The notes beneath the pieces were generated by a model. It ran no database searches. It worked only from the letters and a program-made list of their open reading frames with translations, and was not told the DNA's origin. From CAWDMN01 sp963803155 (GTDB taxonomy: Bacteria; Acidobacteriota; Terriglobia; Versatilivoradales; Versatilivoraceae), in NCBI GenBank assembly GCA_963803155.1, contig CAWDMN010000038.1:1-64000 (forward strand): a stretch of DNA of 64,000 nucleotides. The letters are read 5' to 3'. A program made the translations under genes and the position numbers. Positions 8,803 through 17,298 of this stretch are shown in pieces (within the stretch, counting starts at the first letter, position 1; every line of letters starts with the position of its first letter).

Positions 8803-9810
8803 ATGAAGTGGGGAATTCACCTTGGCAATTGCCTTCTCATTAGTACGCTGGTTATTGGCTTGGCTCCGAACCTCCTGGCGGACAAAAAGCCGAAGAACTC
8901 CGATGTCGACAATATCGGGAATCGGAATATCAATAAAGGGTTGGGGAATCTCAACATGATTTCCTTGGAAAAGGAAATCGCCTTGGGAAAATCGCTGGCT
9001 CAAGAAGTGGAAAGAAGCTCCAAATTAATCAATGATCCCATCGTCACGGAATATGTCAACCGGGTTGGACAAAATCTGGTCAAGAATTCTGATGCCAAAG
9101 TGCCTTTCACCATTAAGGTAATTGACTCAGAAGAGATCAATGCTTTTGCTCTACCGGGAGGTTTTTTTTACGTCAATTCCGGTCTGGTTACCGCAGCTGA
9201 TGAAGAATCTGAACTCGCCGGGGTCATGGCTCATGAAATTGCTCATGTAGCTGCAAGACATGGCACCGAACAATATACCAAAGCCACGCTCGCCAATTAT
9301 GCAACCATCCCCCTGATCTTCATGAGCGGAGGACTCGGGTATGGACTCTATCAAGCCGCTGGCTTTTTGATCCCGATGCAATTTTTGCATTTTAGCCGGA
9401 AAGCCGAGACTGAAGCCGATTTCCTGGGATTGGAATACATGTACAAAACCGGCTATGATCCCACTGCTTTTGTCTCCTTTTTTGAAAAGATTCAAGCTCA
9501 GGAAAAGAAGAAGCCGGGAACGCTCTCAAAAATGTTTTCCACTCACCCTCCAACGGGGGACAGAATTGAAAAAACTCAGGCCAATATTGCTTCCATCCTG
9601 CCCGCCAGGGAACAGTATGTAATCAACACTTCTGAGTTTGATCAGATCAAGAATCGCCTAGTGGCCATGGAAAATGCCAAGCGTCCAGCGGAAGGGGATA
9701 AAGCCAATAGGCCAACCCTGAAGAGACGGACCAGTGGCGACGTGGAGGATGATGGAGACAAATCTTCCACAAGTGATGAAGATCGCCCAACTCTAAAACG
9801 TCGGAACTAG
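8803..9810 (+). CDS. Secreted M48-family zinc metalloprotease (BepA/LoiP-like)
   Basis: Periplasmic zinc protease of the M48 group, whose members process or quality-control outer-membrane proteins. The 335-residue product has an N-terminal signal peptide (about 1-26), the zinc motif HEIAH near 144-148 and the third ligand Glu in ETEADFLG near 204; STHPPTGDRI near 245 is the usual conserved motif behind it. The ATG at 8803 is chosen over upstream in-frame starts because AAGGAGGG lies 5 bases before it. There are no TPR repeats, unlike BepA. The last 45 residues are a low-complexity acidic linker carrying two copies of RPTLKRR, one at the extreme C-terminus. A strong terminator follows. Confidence 0.93.
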   Translation: MKWGIHLGNCLLISTLVIGLAPNLLADKKPKNSDVDNIGNRNINKGLGNLNMISLEKEIALGKSLAQEVERSSKLINDPIVTEYVNRVGQNLVKNSDAKVPFTIKVIDSEEINAFALPGGFFYVNSGLVTAADEESELAGVMAHEIAHVAARHGTEQYTKATLANYATIPLIFMSGGLGYGLYQAAGFLIPMQFLHFSRKAETEADFLGLEYMYKTGYDPTAFVSFFEKIQAQEKKKPGTLSKMFSTHPPTGDRIEKTQANIASILPAREQYVINTSEFDQIKNRLVAMENAKRPAEGDKANRPTLKRRTSGDVEDDGDKSSTSDEDRPTLKRRN

Positions 9811-9842
9811 GCTTCTCGTCTGCTTTTTATCCACCCCAAAAC

Positions 9843-9873
9843 AAAAAGCGGCCTTTTGCTGGCCGCTTTTTGT
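9843..9873 (+). terminator. Rho-independent terminator of the M48 protease gene
   Basis: Perfect inverted repeat AAAAAGCGGCC / GGCCGCTTTTT with a 7-base loop, ending in a T run, 33 bases after the protease stop. The mirrored A run upstream means it could also serve the convergent DUF507 genes. Confidence 0.9.
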
Positions 9874-9915
9874 TATTCCACTCGCCATGATGTCAATCCT
9901 GGGCTCAACCCCGAA

Positions 9916-10185
9916 TTAAAGGTTCTTTACCTCTTCCGCATAATATTTTCTATACAGAATGTCCCATTCCAGACTGCCTTCAGGGACATTCCTTTTTTGG
10001 GATTCAATTTTCTTGCGAGCCGCCTGGTCGATTCCTTCTTCCATTTTAAGCTCTTCATTGATAATTCGGATTACTTCCAAGCGGATCGTGTTCCGGTCTT
10101 CAATGAACTCAATCTCATCAAGGGAGGCCAGTTCATCAGTGAACAAATGAGCTAGATGATTAATTTTCTCGCGGCTTAGACGCAT
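9916..10185 (-). CDS. DUF507 family protein (second of two)
   Basis: 89-residue, highly charged, all-helical protein of the DUF507 family, which is of unknown function and is found mainly in Acidobacteriota, Aquificota, Nitrospirota and deltaproteobacterial lineages. The N-terminus (MRLSREKINHLAHLFTDEL) and the LEVIRIINEEL segment followed by an acidic stretch and WDILYRKYY are characteristic. No clear Shine-Dalgarno precedes the ATG; it lies 9 bases after the stop of its paralogue and is probably translated from the same message. It faces the M48 terminator. Confidence 0.85.
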   Translation of the reverse strand: MRLSREKINHLAHLFTDELASLDEIEFIEDRNTIRLEVIRIINEELKMEEGIDQAARKKIESQKRNVPEGSLEWDILYRKYYAEEVKNL

Positions 10186-10194
10186 AATTAAAAA

Positions 10195-10473
10195 TCAAAT
10201 GATTATCTTTTTTTCTTTGACCAGTCGGCTTTTCACCCGCTTGAACATCTCTTGATAAGACACTCCACTCTGACGCATTTCTTCGGCATAATTCTTCAAG
10301 ATGACTCGAGTCTCCTCGTTGATCTTCTCTTCCACGCTGAGTTCTTCATTGAGAATGGATTCGAAGCGAGACCGGAGTCCGTCCCGGTTGGGAGTCTCAA
10401 TCATTTCTCTCTTGATGAGTTCTTCAACAAGACGGCGGGAAAGATGGTGAACAAATTCCTTGGGCAGACTCAT
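10195..10473 (-). CDS. DUF507 family protein (first of two)
   Basis: 92-residue paralogue of the downstream gene, sharing the plan of an N-terminal helix (LPKEFVHHLSRRLVEELIK), a central RSRFESILNEELSVEEKI and a basic C-terminal helix. The ATG at 10473 is used because it gives the typical DUF507 length; the open frame continuing upstream runs through tRNA-Asp and cannot be coding. The start lies 18 bases downstream of the tRNA 3' end, so both DUF507 genes may be read through from the tRNA promoter. Function unknown. Confidence 0.85.
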   Translation of the reverse strand: MSLPKEFVHHLSRRLVEELIKREMIETPNRDGLRSRFESILNEELSVEEKINEETRVILKNYAEEMRQSGVSYQEMFKRVKSRLVKEKKIII

Positions 10474-10490
10474 GTGTGGCTGGTAATGAA

Positions 10491-10568
10491 TGGCGGGGCC
10501 GACGGGACTCGAACCCGCGACCTCTGACGTGACAGGCCAGCGTTCTAACCAAACTGAACTACGACCCC
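10491..10568 (-). tRNA. tRNA-Asp (GTC)
   Basis: Minus-strand cloverleaf: acceptor GGGGTCG pairs with CGGCCCC, D arm GTTCAGTTTGGTTAGAAC, anticodon stem CTGGC/GTCAG around loop CTGTCAC (anticodon GTC), T loop TTCGAGT, discriminator G and an encoded CCA. Confidence 0.96.
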
Positions 10569-10669
10569 GCTGTTTTTGAATGTCCCGGAATCGGCAGATC
10601 AAGCGAACTGACGCTGGGGACTGGATTATCCCGGTTTCATCCTCGACTTTGCCCCCGGACACTTAACGT

Positions 10670-10745
10670 TGGTGGGCGGTGCAGGGATCGAACCAGCGAC
10701 CTCATCCTTGTAAGGGATGCGCTCTCCCGGCTGAGCTAACCGCCC
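10670..10745 (-). tRNA. tRNA-Val (TAC)
   Basis: Minus-strand cloverleaf: acceptor GGGCGGT/ACCGCCC, anticodon stem CATCC/GGATG around loop CTTACAA (anticodon TAC), T loop TTCGATC, discriminator A and an encoded CCA. It lies about 100 bases upstream of tRNA-Asp on the same strand and is probably co-transcribed. Confidence 0.96.
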
Positions 10746-11130
10746 TGGTCGAGCGATGTTACCAATAAAGCGAACTGAACTATACCCGCTTTCCTACAGT
10801 GTGTCAAGATTCAAAAATGATCGATTCCCCCTTCCAAATCTGGCGTCTGAATACGGCAACAAACGACAAAATACACTCCCTTCCTTGGTTCCAGTTGTTA
10901 ATATATCTTGACTCTATTATTCCGATATTCGGGATTTGCAGGGAGAACTACTCAACAAGCGAACGCTTCGAAAACCCTCCAGCCCTTCGAGATTGGATTT
11001 GATATAATGAGGCCGGATCGAGAAATCAACACCTGCTAAGCCTGATTCTTTCCCAAAATTGTCGGGACTATTCATAAGTGAACCACAAAAAACCCGTCGG
11101 CCATATTGGAGGCTTGGAATTGGGTGTAAT

Positions 11131-11336
11131 TCAAAATGCGGTCAGGGTGAATCAGTCGCACTGATCGGCTGAACTGAACAATGGCCGTGGATGGGTGAGG
11201 CTCCCACTTAGCGGACTTTGCCTGTCGAACCGGTCTGGGCAGAGATGGCACACCCGGGTGGCCCGCTAGGCGGAGTTCGCCTTTGCGGGAGGCAGGTTCC
11301 CTCGTGCATTCCATCCCTTGGCGCACGCTTTTTCCT
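11131..11336. repeat. GC-rich dispersed intergenic element, copy A
   Basis: Lies in the 820-base gene-free gap between tRNA-Val and the ankyrin gene. It shares an ordered series of short blocks with 36124-36300: TCAAA(A/G)TGCGG, GGCTGAA, GAGGCTCCC, GCGGAGTTCGC and ATTCCAT followed by TTGGC. Several blocks are self-complementary (GCGGGAGGC, GAGGCTCCC), so it can fold. The overlapping open frames lack coding character. Nothing else is seen in this gap. Confidence 0.5.
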
Positions 11337-11563
11337 GTGGCACTATGGACTACACCACTGGAATTCTGGAGAATCCGTCCCAGCAAGGAACTCCGGGGAC
11401 CACGGAATTTCTCGGAGATTGAGATTATGAACGCTCAGCTTAGTTTCGAAGAGAGAGATGGGCCAGAAAATATCAATTCGATTGAATATGGGATGATGGG
11501 TGAGAAGCCTCCGAACAAAGAAGCGCGCGATCCAGAGGCTTCTCATCCTATAAAGAGGAAGCG

Positions 11564-12949
11564 ATGCCTAAGGAAATGATCTTGCCATTGGGATTGATTT
11601 TTTTTGTTGCTGCCTTGTTGTTGATCTGGCCGCTCATCAGCATGGGCCGCCACTTGCGAAAAAAGCTCACCCCACCACTCCGGCTTTGGATTTTTTTGAC
11701 TCTTGGATTGCTGGCTTGGAGCCTGCTGGTTCTTGCCTTTGCCATTAGAGACGCCATTCTTGGCTCCTCACCCGCTGAAACCGCACTACTGACGTGGCGC
11801 TTTATGCTTGGTGTGATTTTAATCGTGGTATTGCCGCTCTATGTTTTGAAGGCCCTGATTCGTCGCTGGCAATCGAAATGGAGTGAACCTCGCCTCACAT
11901 TACCCTCAAGGGGCTTCTATTGGTGCAGTGCCGCAGTGTTTCTTTTGCTGTTTTTTTATGCCGCCTTCAAATTAATCGATCCCCCCTTGAATTGGGCGGC
12001 TCGGGAAAATCACGCCATTTTTTTCCATCTATTTCTGTTTTCGGGTTTTTCGCCCAATCAACGGGATGCCTATGGCGGTACTCCGCTAGTCTATATTAGC
12101 CGAGGCCAACAGATGAATCTTGCCCGGAAATTATTGCGAGAGGGAGCGGATCCGAATCTGCGCGCTGCGAATGATTGGACGCCACTGATGGCGGCTTGCT
12201 GGAGTGGGAGTACCGACCTAATAAAAGTGTTAGTGGAAGCGGGTGCGGATGTCAATGCGCGGACCCAATTTGAAGGGCCACTCTCTTTGTTAAGCGGCCT
12301 GGCATCGCCAGCGGCCCTTGGTTCTTGCCGATTTCTTCTTGAGCAAGGATGCGACAAAAAATCAGTCCAGGAGGCTTTCTACACGGCTGCCGCGGCCGGC
12401 AACGATGCCATGCTGGACCACCTTTTGGAAAATGGCATAGATCTTAACGGCCAGGATCTTCAGGGCAATTCCGCTCTGGTCTATGCTGTCAGGGCCAATC
12501 AACAAGCGAGCGTCCAGTTTCTTGTCGGCCGAGACATCAATCCAAATGCGCCAAACAGACAGGGCTGCACGGCCTTGCACTTCGTGCAGAATGGCGAGTC
12601 AAATGAAAAAGCTCTCTTCATCCTGCAACTTCTCCTGAAAAAAGGAGCTGATGTCAACTTGCAGGATCAGGAAGGCTGGTCCGCTCTTTTCCATGCGGCG
12701 GCCCGAGGCGATTCCGCAATACTGGATCGATTATTTGATCGAGGCGTCAAACCGGACCTTCGGGATCATTCGGGCGCCACGGCCCTGATGTGGGCGGCTT
12801 CAGCCGGATCAGCTTCCTGTATTAAAACATTGCGGGAACACCAGTCAGACTTAACGCTTCAAGACAATGCTGGCCTCACCGCTCGAGATTATGCTCTGCG
12901 CGCCGGCCATCCTGAAATCGCTTCCTCGCTGGCTGAGGGCGGGAAATGA
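11564..12949 (+). CDS. Membrane-anchored ankyrin repeat protein
   Basis: 461 residues. The N-terminal third has about four transmembrane segments (near 5-25, 40-62, 78-102 and 122-145); the remainder is a run of about eight ankyrin repeats (for example GGTPLVYISRGQ, DWTPLMAACWSG, EGWSALFHAAARG, SGATALMWAASAG), each with the T/SALxxA helix and the GADVN-type loop. The repeats probably form a cytoplasmic or periplasmic protein-binding surface; the partner is unknown. GAGGAAGCG precedes the ATG. It stands alone, downstream of the GC-rich intergenic element and convergent with the M28 peptidase gene. Confidence 0.88.
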   Translation: MPKEMILPLGLIFFVAALLLIWPLISMGRHLRKKLTPPLRLWIFLTLGLLAWSLLVLAFAIRDAILGSSPAETALLTWRFMLGVILIVVLPLYVLKALIRRWQSKWSEPRLTLPSRGFYWCSAAVFLLLFFYAAFKLIDPPLNWAARENHAIFFHLFLFSGFSPNQRDAYGGTPLVYISRGQQMNLARKLLREGADPNLRAANDWTPLMAACWSGSTDLIKVLVEAGADVNARTQFEGPLSLLSGLASPAALGSCRFLLEQGCDKKSVQEAFYTAAAAGNDAMLDHLLENGIDLNGQDLQGNSALVYAVRANQQASVQFLVGRDINPNAPNRQGCTALHFVQNGESNEKALFILQLLLKKGADVNLQDQEGWSALFHAAARGDSAILDRLFDRGVKPDLRDHSGATALMWAASAGSASCIKTLREHQSDLTLQDNAGLTARDYALRAGHPEIASSLAEGGK

Positions 12950-13202
12950 GAAACAATCTACCTTGGCATTGCCATCATTCATCTTTACGATGGAGAGACG
13001 AGACAATTGAACTGGAAACCTGTCAAAGCACAAGGAGTCCGGGCCTTGGGATAGACCAAACAAAATTTTGACTTCATTCTGACGGCAATAATCTTCGGAT
13101 GAAAACCCCCATTCCCAAGTTCACTCTGAATAATTTCGATCTTGATATTTTGGTACTGGTTGGACCGAGATTGAAAAATGCGGAATCCAATCTTTTTGGG
13201 AA

Positions 13203-14891
13203 CTATTTCGCAAACTGGGCATCGCGGATTTTTTTGAATTCCGCTCCCTCTTTCCACTTTGGCCGGGAAGCATCCTGGGTAATTCGATACCCTACCAGGA
13301 AAAGCAGTTGAGTATCTTCCACCATCCCTCGCAAATCCCAATCAGGTTTCACGTCATCAGTTACTTTGTGATAATCATTCTGGAGGTACTCTTGTCGTTT
13401 CTCAATTCCATAAGCGGGAGGCACTCCGATATAATCCGAGCCCGACCCTATATTCAAGGCCGGTACTCCAACTTTGGCGAATTCAAAATGATCCGAGCGG
13501 AAATATCCTCCCTTTTCCGGTTCTGGGTCCGGCTTTACGACTCGCCCCTGTTCCTTGGCTTCATTGGACAGCAGATCTTCAAGGGTAGTTTTCCCCGAAC
13601 CCACCACAACCACATCACTGGTTTTGCCCCAGGGATTGAGACCATCCATGTTAAGATCGGCAACCAGCCGATTTAAAGGATAAAGCGGATTCTCAGCGAA
13701 ATAGCGCGCACCCAGAAGTCCCTTTTCCTCACACGTCAGGGCCAGGAAGAGTACCGACCGTTTTGAAGGTTGGTCCAGCTTTGTAAAAGTCCGGGCAATT
13801 TCCAGCAAAGCCGCCACACCAGAGGCATTGTCCCGCGCTCCGTGATAAATCTGGTCCCCCTTCAACAGTGGATTCTTGCCCAAGTGGTCCCAATGGGCAG
13901 TGTAAATCACATAGTCATTTTTCAGGTCTGGATCAGCCCCTTCCCATTTTGCCACCAGGTTATTTGACTCCACTTTGCGGAGTGAGTTCTTCACTTGAAA
14001 GCTGGCACGGCAATTCAAAGTGACCGGTTTGAAATCTCGCCGGGCCGCTGACTTTTTCAGCCATTCATAATCCCGCCCCGAAGCCGCAATAAGCGATTGA
14101 GCCATTGAGAGAGAAATCCAAGACTCGACCACCGCCCGCTTCATGTTCCGATCGGGGTTGCGAATCTCGAAATTTTCCCTCCCCCAACTGCTCGATACCA
14201 CTTCAAACGGATAGCCAGCCGCAGCCGTTTCATGAACGAGCACGACGGCAGACGCACCCTTTTTCGCCGCAATCTCATATTTGTAGGTCCAACGGCCATA
14301 GTAGGTCATCGCTTTGCCTTGGAACATTTTGTCGTCCAACCGTGAGGGATCCCGCGGATCCGGAATGGGAGGATCGTTCACGAGCATCACAAGCGTTTTG
14401 CCTTTAACATTGATTCCTTTATAATCATCCCATCCATACTCGGGAGCCACAATCCCGTAACCAACAAATACTACCTTGGATTGTCTTACCGCAGCCCTCG
14501 TGACAAACCGGCGGCAAACCGCCACCCAATCCGTCCCGGGCTGAAGCACAATCTTTCTGTTTCGAGTCTTGAATACAGCGGATGCTTCCGTTGTAATGCC
14601 CATCAGTGGCACTTTTTGGAGATATGTCCCATCGGGATTCCCCGGCTTCAAGCCCAGTTGCTGGAATTGTCGGAGGAGATAGTCGGTGGTGAATTTCTCA
14701 CCCTTGCTGGCGGGAGCACGCCCTTCGGCTTCGTTGGAAGCCAACACTTTGATTGTCTTCATTAGCCCATCAACGGTAATGTCGGCCAGGGTAATCTCAA
14801 GCTGGGATTGCTCCGGGATTTGCGGAGGCTTGGCGCAGGAAATCGAAAAAATCAGCAAGAGGAGAGCAATTGAAAAGATTTTTGTGTTCAT
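13203..14891 (-). CDS. M28-family aminopeptidase, lipoprotein
   Basis: Zinc-dependent exopeptidase outside the cytoplasm. The N-terminus is a lipoprotein signal (IALLLLIFSISC, with Cys about residue 20 as lipid site). A PA-like insertion (about 130-290, VVFVGYGIVAPEYGWDDY) precedes the catalytic domain with all metal positions visible: His/Asp in YTAHWDHLG, bridging Asp in GARDNASGVAAL, the catalytic pair in TCEEKGLLGA, Asp in VADLNMDG and the last His in FRSDHFEFAKVGVPAL. The ATG at 14891 begins right before the signal peptide; an upstream in-frame start adds seven residues. It sits next to the S46 peptidase, suggesting joint use of extracellular peptides. Confidence 0.93.
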   Translation of the reverse strand: MNTKIFSIALLLLIFSISCAKPPQIPEQSQLEITLADITVDGLMKTIKVLASNEAEGRAPASKGEKFTTDYLLRQFQQLGLKPGNPDGTYLQKVPLMGITTEASAVFKTRNRKIVLQPGTDWVAVCRRFVTRAAVRQSKVVFVGYGIVAPEYGWDDYKGINVKGKTLVMLVNDPPIPDPRDPSRLDDKMFQGKAMTYYGRWTYKYEIAAKKGASAVVLVHETAAAGYPFEVVSSSWGRENFEIRNPDRNMKRAVVESWISLSMAQSLIAASGRDYEWLKKSAARRDFKPVTLNCRASFQVKNSLRKVESNNLVAKWEGADPDLKNDYVIYTAHWDHLGKNPLLKGDQIYHGARDNASGVAALLEIARTFTKLDQPSKRSVLFLALTCEEKGLLGARYFAENPLYPLNRLVADLNMDGLNPWGKTSDVVVVGSGKTTLEDLLSNEAKEQGRVVKPDPEPEKGGYFRSDHFEFAKVGVPALNIGSGSDYIGVPPAYGIEKRQEYLQNDYHKVTDDVKPDWDLRGMVEDTQLLFLVGYRITQDASRPKWKEGAEFKKIRDAQFAK

Positions 14892-15119
14892 CACGCGTTC
14901 ACCCCATATCATGAATTCACATCACGCCCTGGGGAATCGTTCGGAGTGCAACTCCAACAACGATGGCTTAAAAGGGCGCACCGAGGGAGCGGGTTTCGCA
15001 TTGCGGTCAACTGCGGCGCGGAGGGGGCTCCCACAATCAAGATATGCCCATTGAGAGACAGGATCTGCTCGAAGAAATCGCGGCGACATACCGAGGCGGT
15101 TCAAACTCTGCATGACACC

Positions 15120-17198
15120 TTACCTGCGCAATTCCTGGACGAGCCGCCTCGCGCCATAAACCTTGTCCAACGCTTGAATCAGTCCTTCGGAGTGCACAGC
15201 CACGGCCCGGCCTTGCCTGTCGTCATAAAGGAAATTCCAAACCAGAGATTGAATGTTCCCATCAAAAATCAAACCGATCACCTCTCCCTTCGCGTTGACC
15301 ACCGGGCTGCCTGAATTGCCACCAATGATGTCTGCGGTGGAGACAAAATTCAACGGAGTGGCGAGGCTCAATTTGCTTTTGGCTTTTATCCAACTTTCCG
15401 GCAATTGGTAAGGAAATATGTTTCCATGGTTGGCAGAATGCCGATAAAGTCCGTCAAATTGCGTAAACGGGGGAATCGTCTTCCTGTTCTCCTCATATCC
15501 CTTCACGGAACCAAAAGAAAGACGCAGCGTAAAAGTAGCATCCGGATAGATAGAAGTACCGTGAATTTTGAACAATGCCTTGGCGAGCAATGCATGGTTG
15601 GCTCTTTCCACTCCCTGAACTTTGTCTTCATAACGGGTTCGCAAGTCCCGCGCTTCGGCATCGATTTCCCGAGCCAGCACAACCATGGAATCGGAAGATT
15701 GATCAATGGCTTGTTGTCCACCTTCTGCCAGTCGCTTGCGAAAGGCCACGTCTTTAAGCCCCGTTTTGGAAACCAATTCCTCAGCTCGTTCTCGCGGAGT
15801 CTTCCCAGCTAGAATCTTCTTGGCCAAAGGATAATCCGGCCCAACTTGCTCAATCATAAATTGCAGAGAATCCGCCAATTTCAGTATCTCAAAGGACTCA
15901 TAGATCGGTGCTGGTGAATAAAGCTCCAATTCCAATGAAGGCAAATTCGAATCCCCAAATTCTCTCAACCGTTTTTCGTTGGGCTTGGATTTTTCAGCGG
16001 CCAGCCGAACCAACGTCCGCGCAAGATTGAAGAGCTCGGAGTTCAGGGCGGATCCACGATCGAAGAGCGATCGCTCTTTATAAAACTGAGACAGTTCTGT
16101 TTGGGCCTGGGCAATGGCATTCCAGGCTCCCGCGTAAGCTTTCCGCCACTCAGGATTTGCCGAAACAGCCGCGCGCAAAGTTATTTCGTTCTGCTCTTTC
16201 TTCTTCATGACTTCAGGATCCATTAATCCTTGATAAAATCCGGTGTACGCTTTCAAGCTGTTCTCGATGCTAAAGAGCTCCTCCTTGGCAATTCTCGCAT
16301 TCTCGTCTCCCTGACTGCTGAACTCCTGCAGCAGTTGCTGTCTCCGTTTCATGAGATCCAAGGTAAACGGGTATGACTTATCCCGCAGGTACTCTAACTG
16401 AGACAGAGTGTTCAGCCGATTGGTGGCCCCTGGGTGGCCCGAGACCAGCGCAAGTTCCCCAGCCTTCGCTCCTCTGCGGCTCCAGTGCAAATAATGCTGA
16501 ACTCTGACGGGCCGATTATTTTCATACACCCGGAAAAAAGTGACATCCAAGTCAAAGCGCGGATAGGTGAAATTGTCCGGATCGCCGCCGAAGAAGGCAA
16601 TATCCATTTCTGGAGAAAAAACCAATCGTACATCAGTGAATTTCTTATATTTATAAAGGCTGTAAATGCCTCCCTGATAGAGTGTCACCACATCACAGCG
16701 CAAGCCGGAACTCTGAGAACATTCTTTTTCAATGGCAGACATGGCGCCCCGTTGGGCGGCAAAAGCTTTGCCGGCATCCATCCCAGGCATCACGCTATTG
16801 TTCACCCGGCTGGTAACATCTTCAATTCCCGTCAAAACATTCAGCTCCAAATCCATACAGGGAGCTTCATTGGCGGGAGCGGTCGCATGGAAGCCATTCT
16901 TATAGTAGTCCTTCCCCTGGGCGCCGAGTTTCTGCAGACAATCGGCAGCCACGTGATGATTGGTCATCACCAAACCGTTGGAGGATACAAAAAACCCGGA
17001 CCCGCCATTATTAAACCGGACTGAGCTCTTCTGCAGGTGCTCCAGCCAATTGGTGGTCACATCGAATCCATAATGTTTCTTCAATGCAGTTTTGGGCAAA
17101 TGATCAAAAGTCCACATTCCTTCATCCGCATAACAAGGGACCGACAAAGCAAAAAATAAAGAGAGACAAATCCACAAACCAAGCCATGCCTTCCGCAT
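15120..17198 (-). CDS. S46-family dipeptidyl-peptidase (DPP7/DPP11-like)
   Basis: Periplasmic serine exopeptidase releasing dipeptides from the N-terminus of oligopeptides. 692 residues from ATG 17198, which follows GGAG with a 9-base gap and directly precedes a signal peptide (KAWLGLWICLSLFFALSVP). The triad is visible: His in VMTNHHVAAD near 82, Asp in the FGGDPDNFTYPRFDLD segment, which matches the S46 pattern, and nucleophile Ser in GGNSGSPVVN near 630. The large helical insertion between them is typical. P1 preference (hydrophobic as DPP7, acidic as DPP11) cannot be read safely. Its neighbour is a secreted M28 aminopeptidase in the same orientation, 228 bases downstream. Confidence 0.95.
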   Translation of the reverse strand: MRKAWLGLWICLSLFFALSVPCYADEGMWTFDHLPKTALKKHYGFDVTTNWLEHLQKSSVRFNNGGSGFFVSSNGLVMTNHHVAADCLQKLGAQGKDYYKNGFHATAPANEAPCMDLELNVLTGIEDVTSRVNNSVMPGMDAGKAFAAQRGAMSAIEKECSQSSGLRCDVVTLYQGGIYSLYKYKKFTDVRLVFSPEMDIAFFGGDPDNFTYPRFDLDVTFFRVYENNRPVRVQHYLHWSRRGAKAGELALVSGHPGATNRLNTLSQLEYLRDKSYPFTLDLMKRRQQLLQEFSSQGDENARIAKEELFSIENSLKAYTGFYQGLMDPEVMKKKEQNEITLRAAVSANPEWRKAYAGAWNAIAQAQTELSQFYKERSLFDRGSALNSELFNLARTLVRLAAEKSKPNEKRLREFGDSNLPSLELELYSPAPIYESFEILKLADSLQFMIEQVGPDYPLAKKILAGKTPRERAEELVSKTGLKDVAFRKRLAEGGQQAIDQSSDSMVVLAREIDAEARDLRTRYEDKVQGVERANHALLAKALFKIHGTSIYPDATFTLRLSFGSVKGYEENRKTIPPFTQFDGLYRHSANHGNIFPYQLPESWIKAKSKLSLATPLNFVSTADIIGGNSGSPVVNAKGEVIGLIFDGNIQSLVWNFLYDDRQGRAVAVHSEGLIQALDKVYGARRLVQELRR

Positions 17199-17298
17199 AC
17201 TGTTTATCTCCAAATCTTGAAATATCCCGGGGCGCGCATTAGGGCGGACAATTCGCGGCACCGGAAATGAGTGAAATTTTTATAATCCCGATCAAGAG

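Noticed and set aside
10195..10662. Long version of the first DUF507 gene starting upstream of tRNA-Asp
   Set aside because: The frame would translate through the tRNA gene; the internal ATG at 10473 gives the normal family length.
14922..15113. Small open frame between the M28 and S46 genes
   Set aside because: No ribosome binding site, repetitive composition, and overlap with GC-rich intergenic material.
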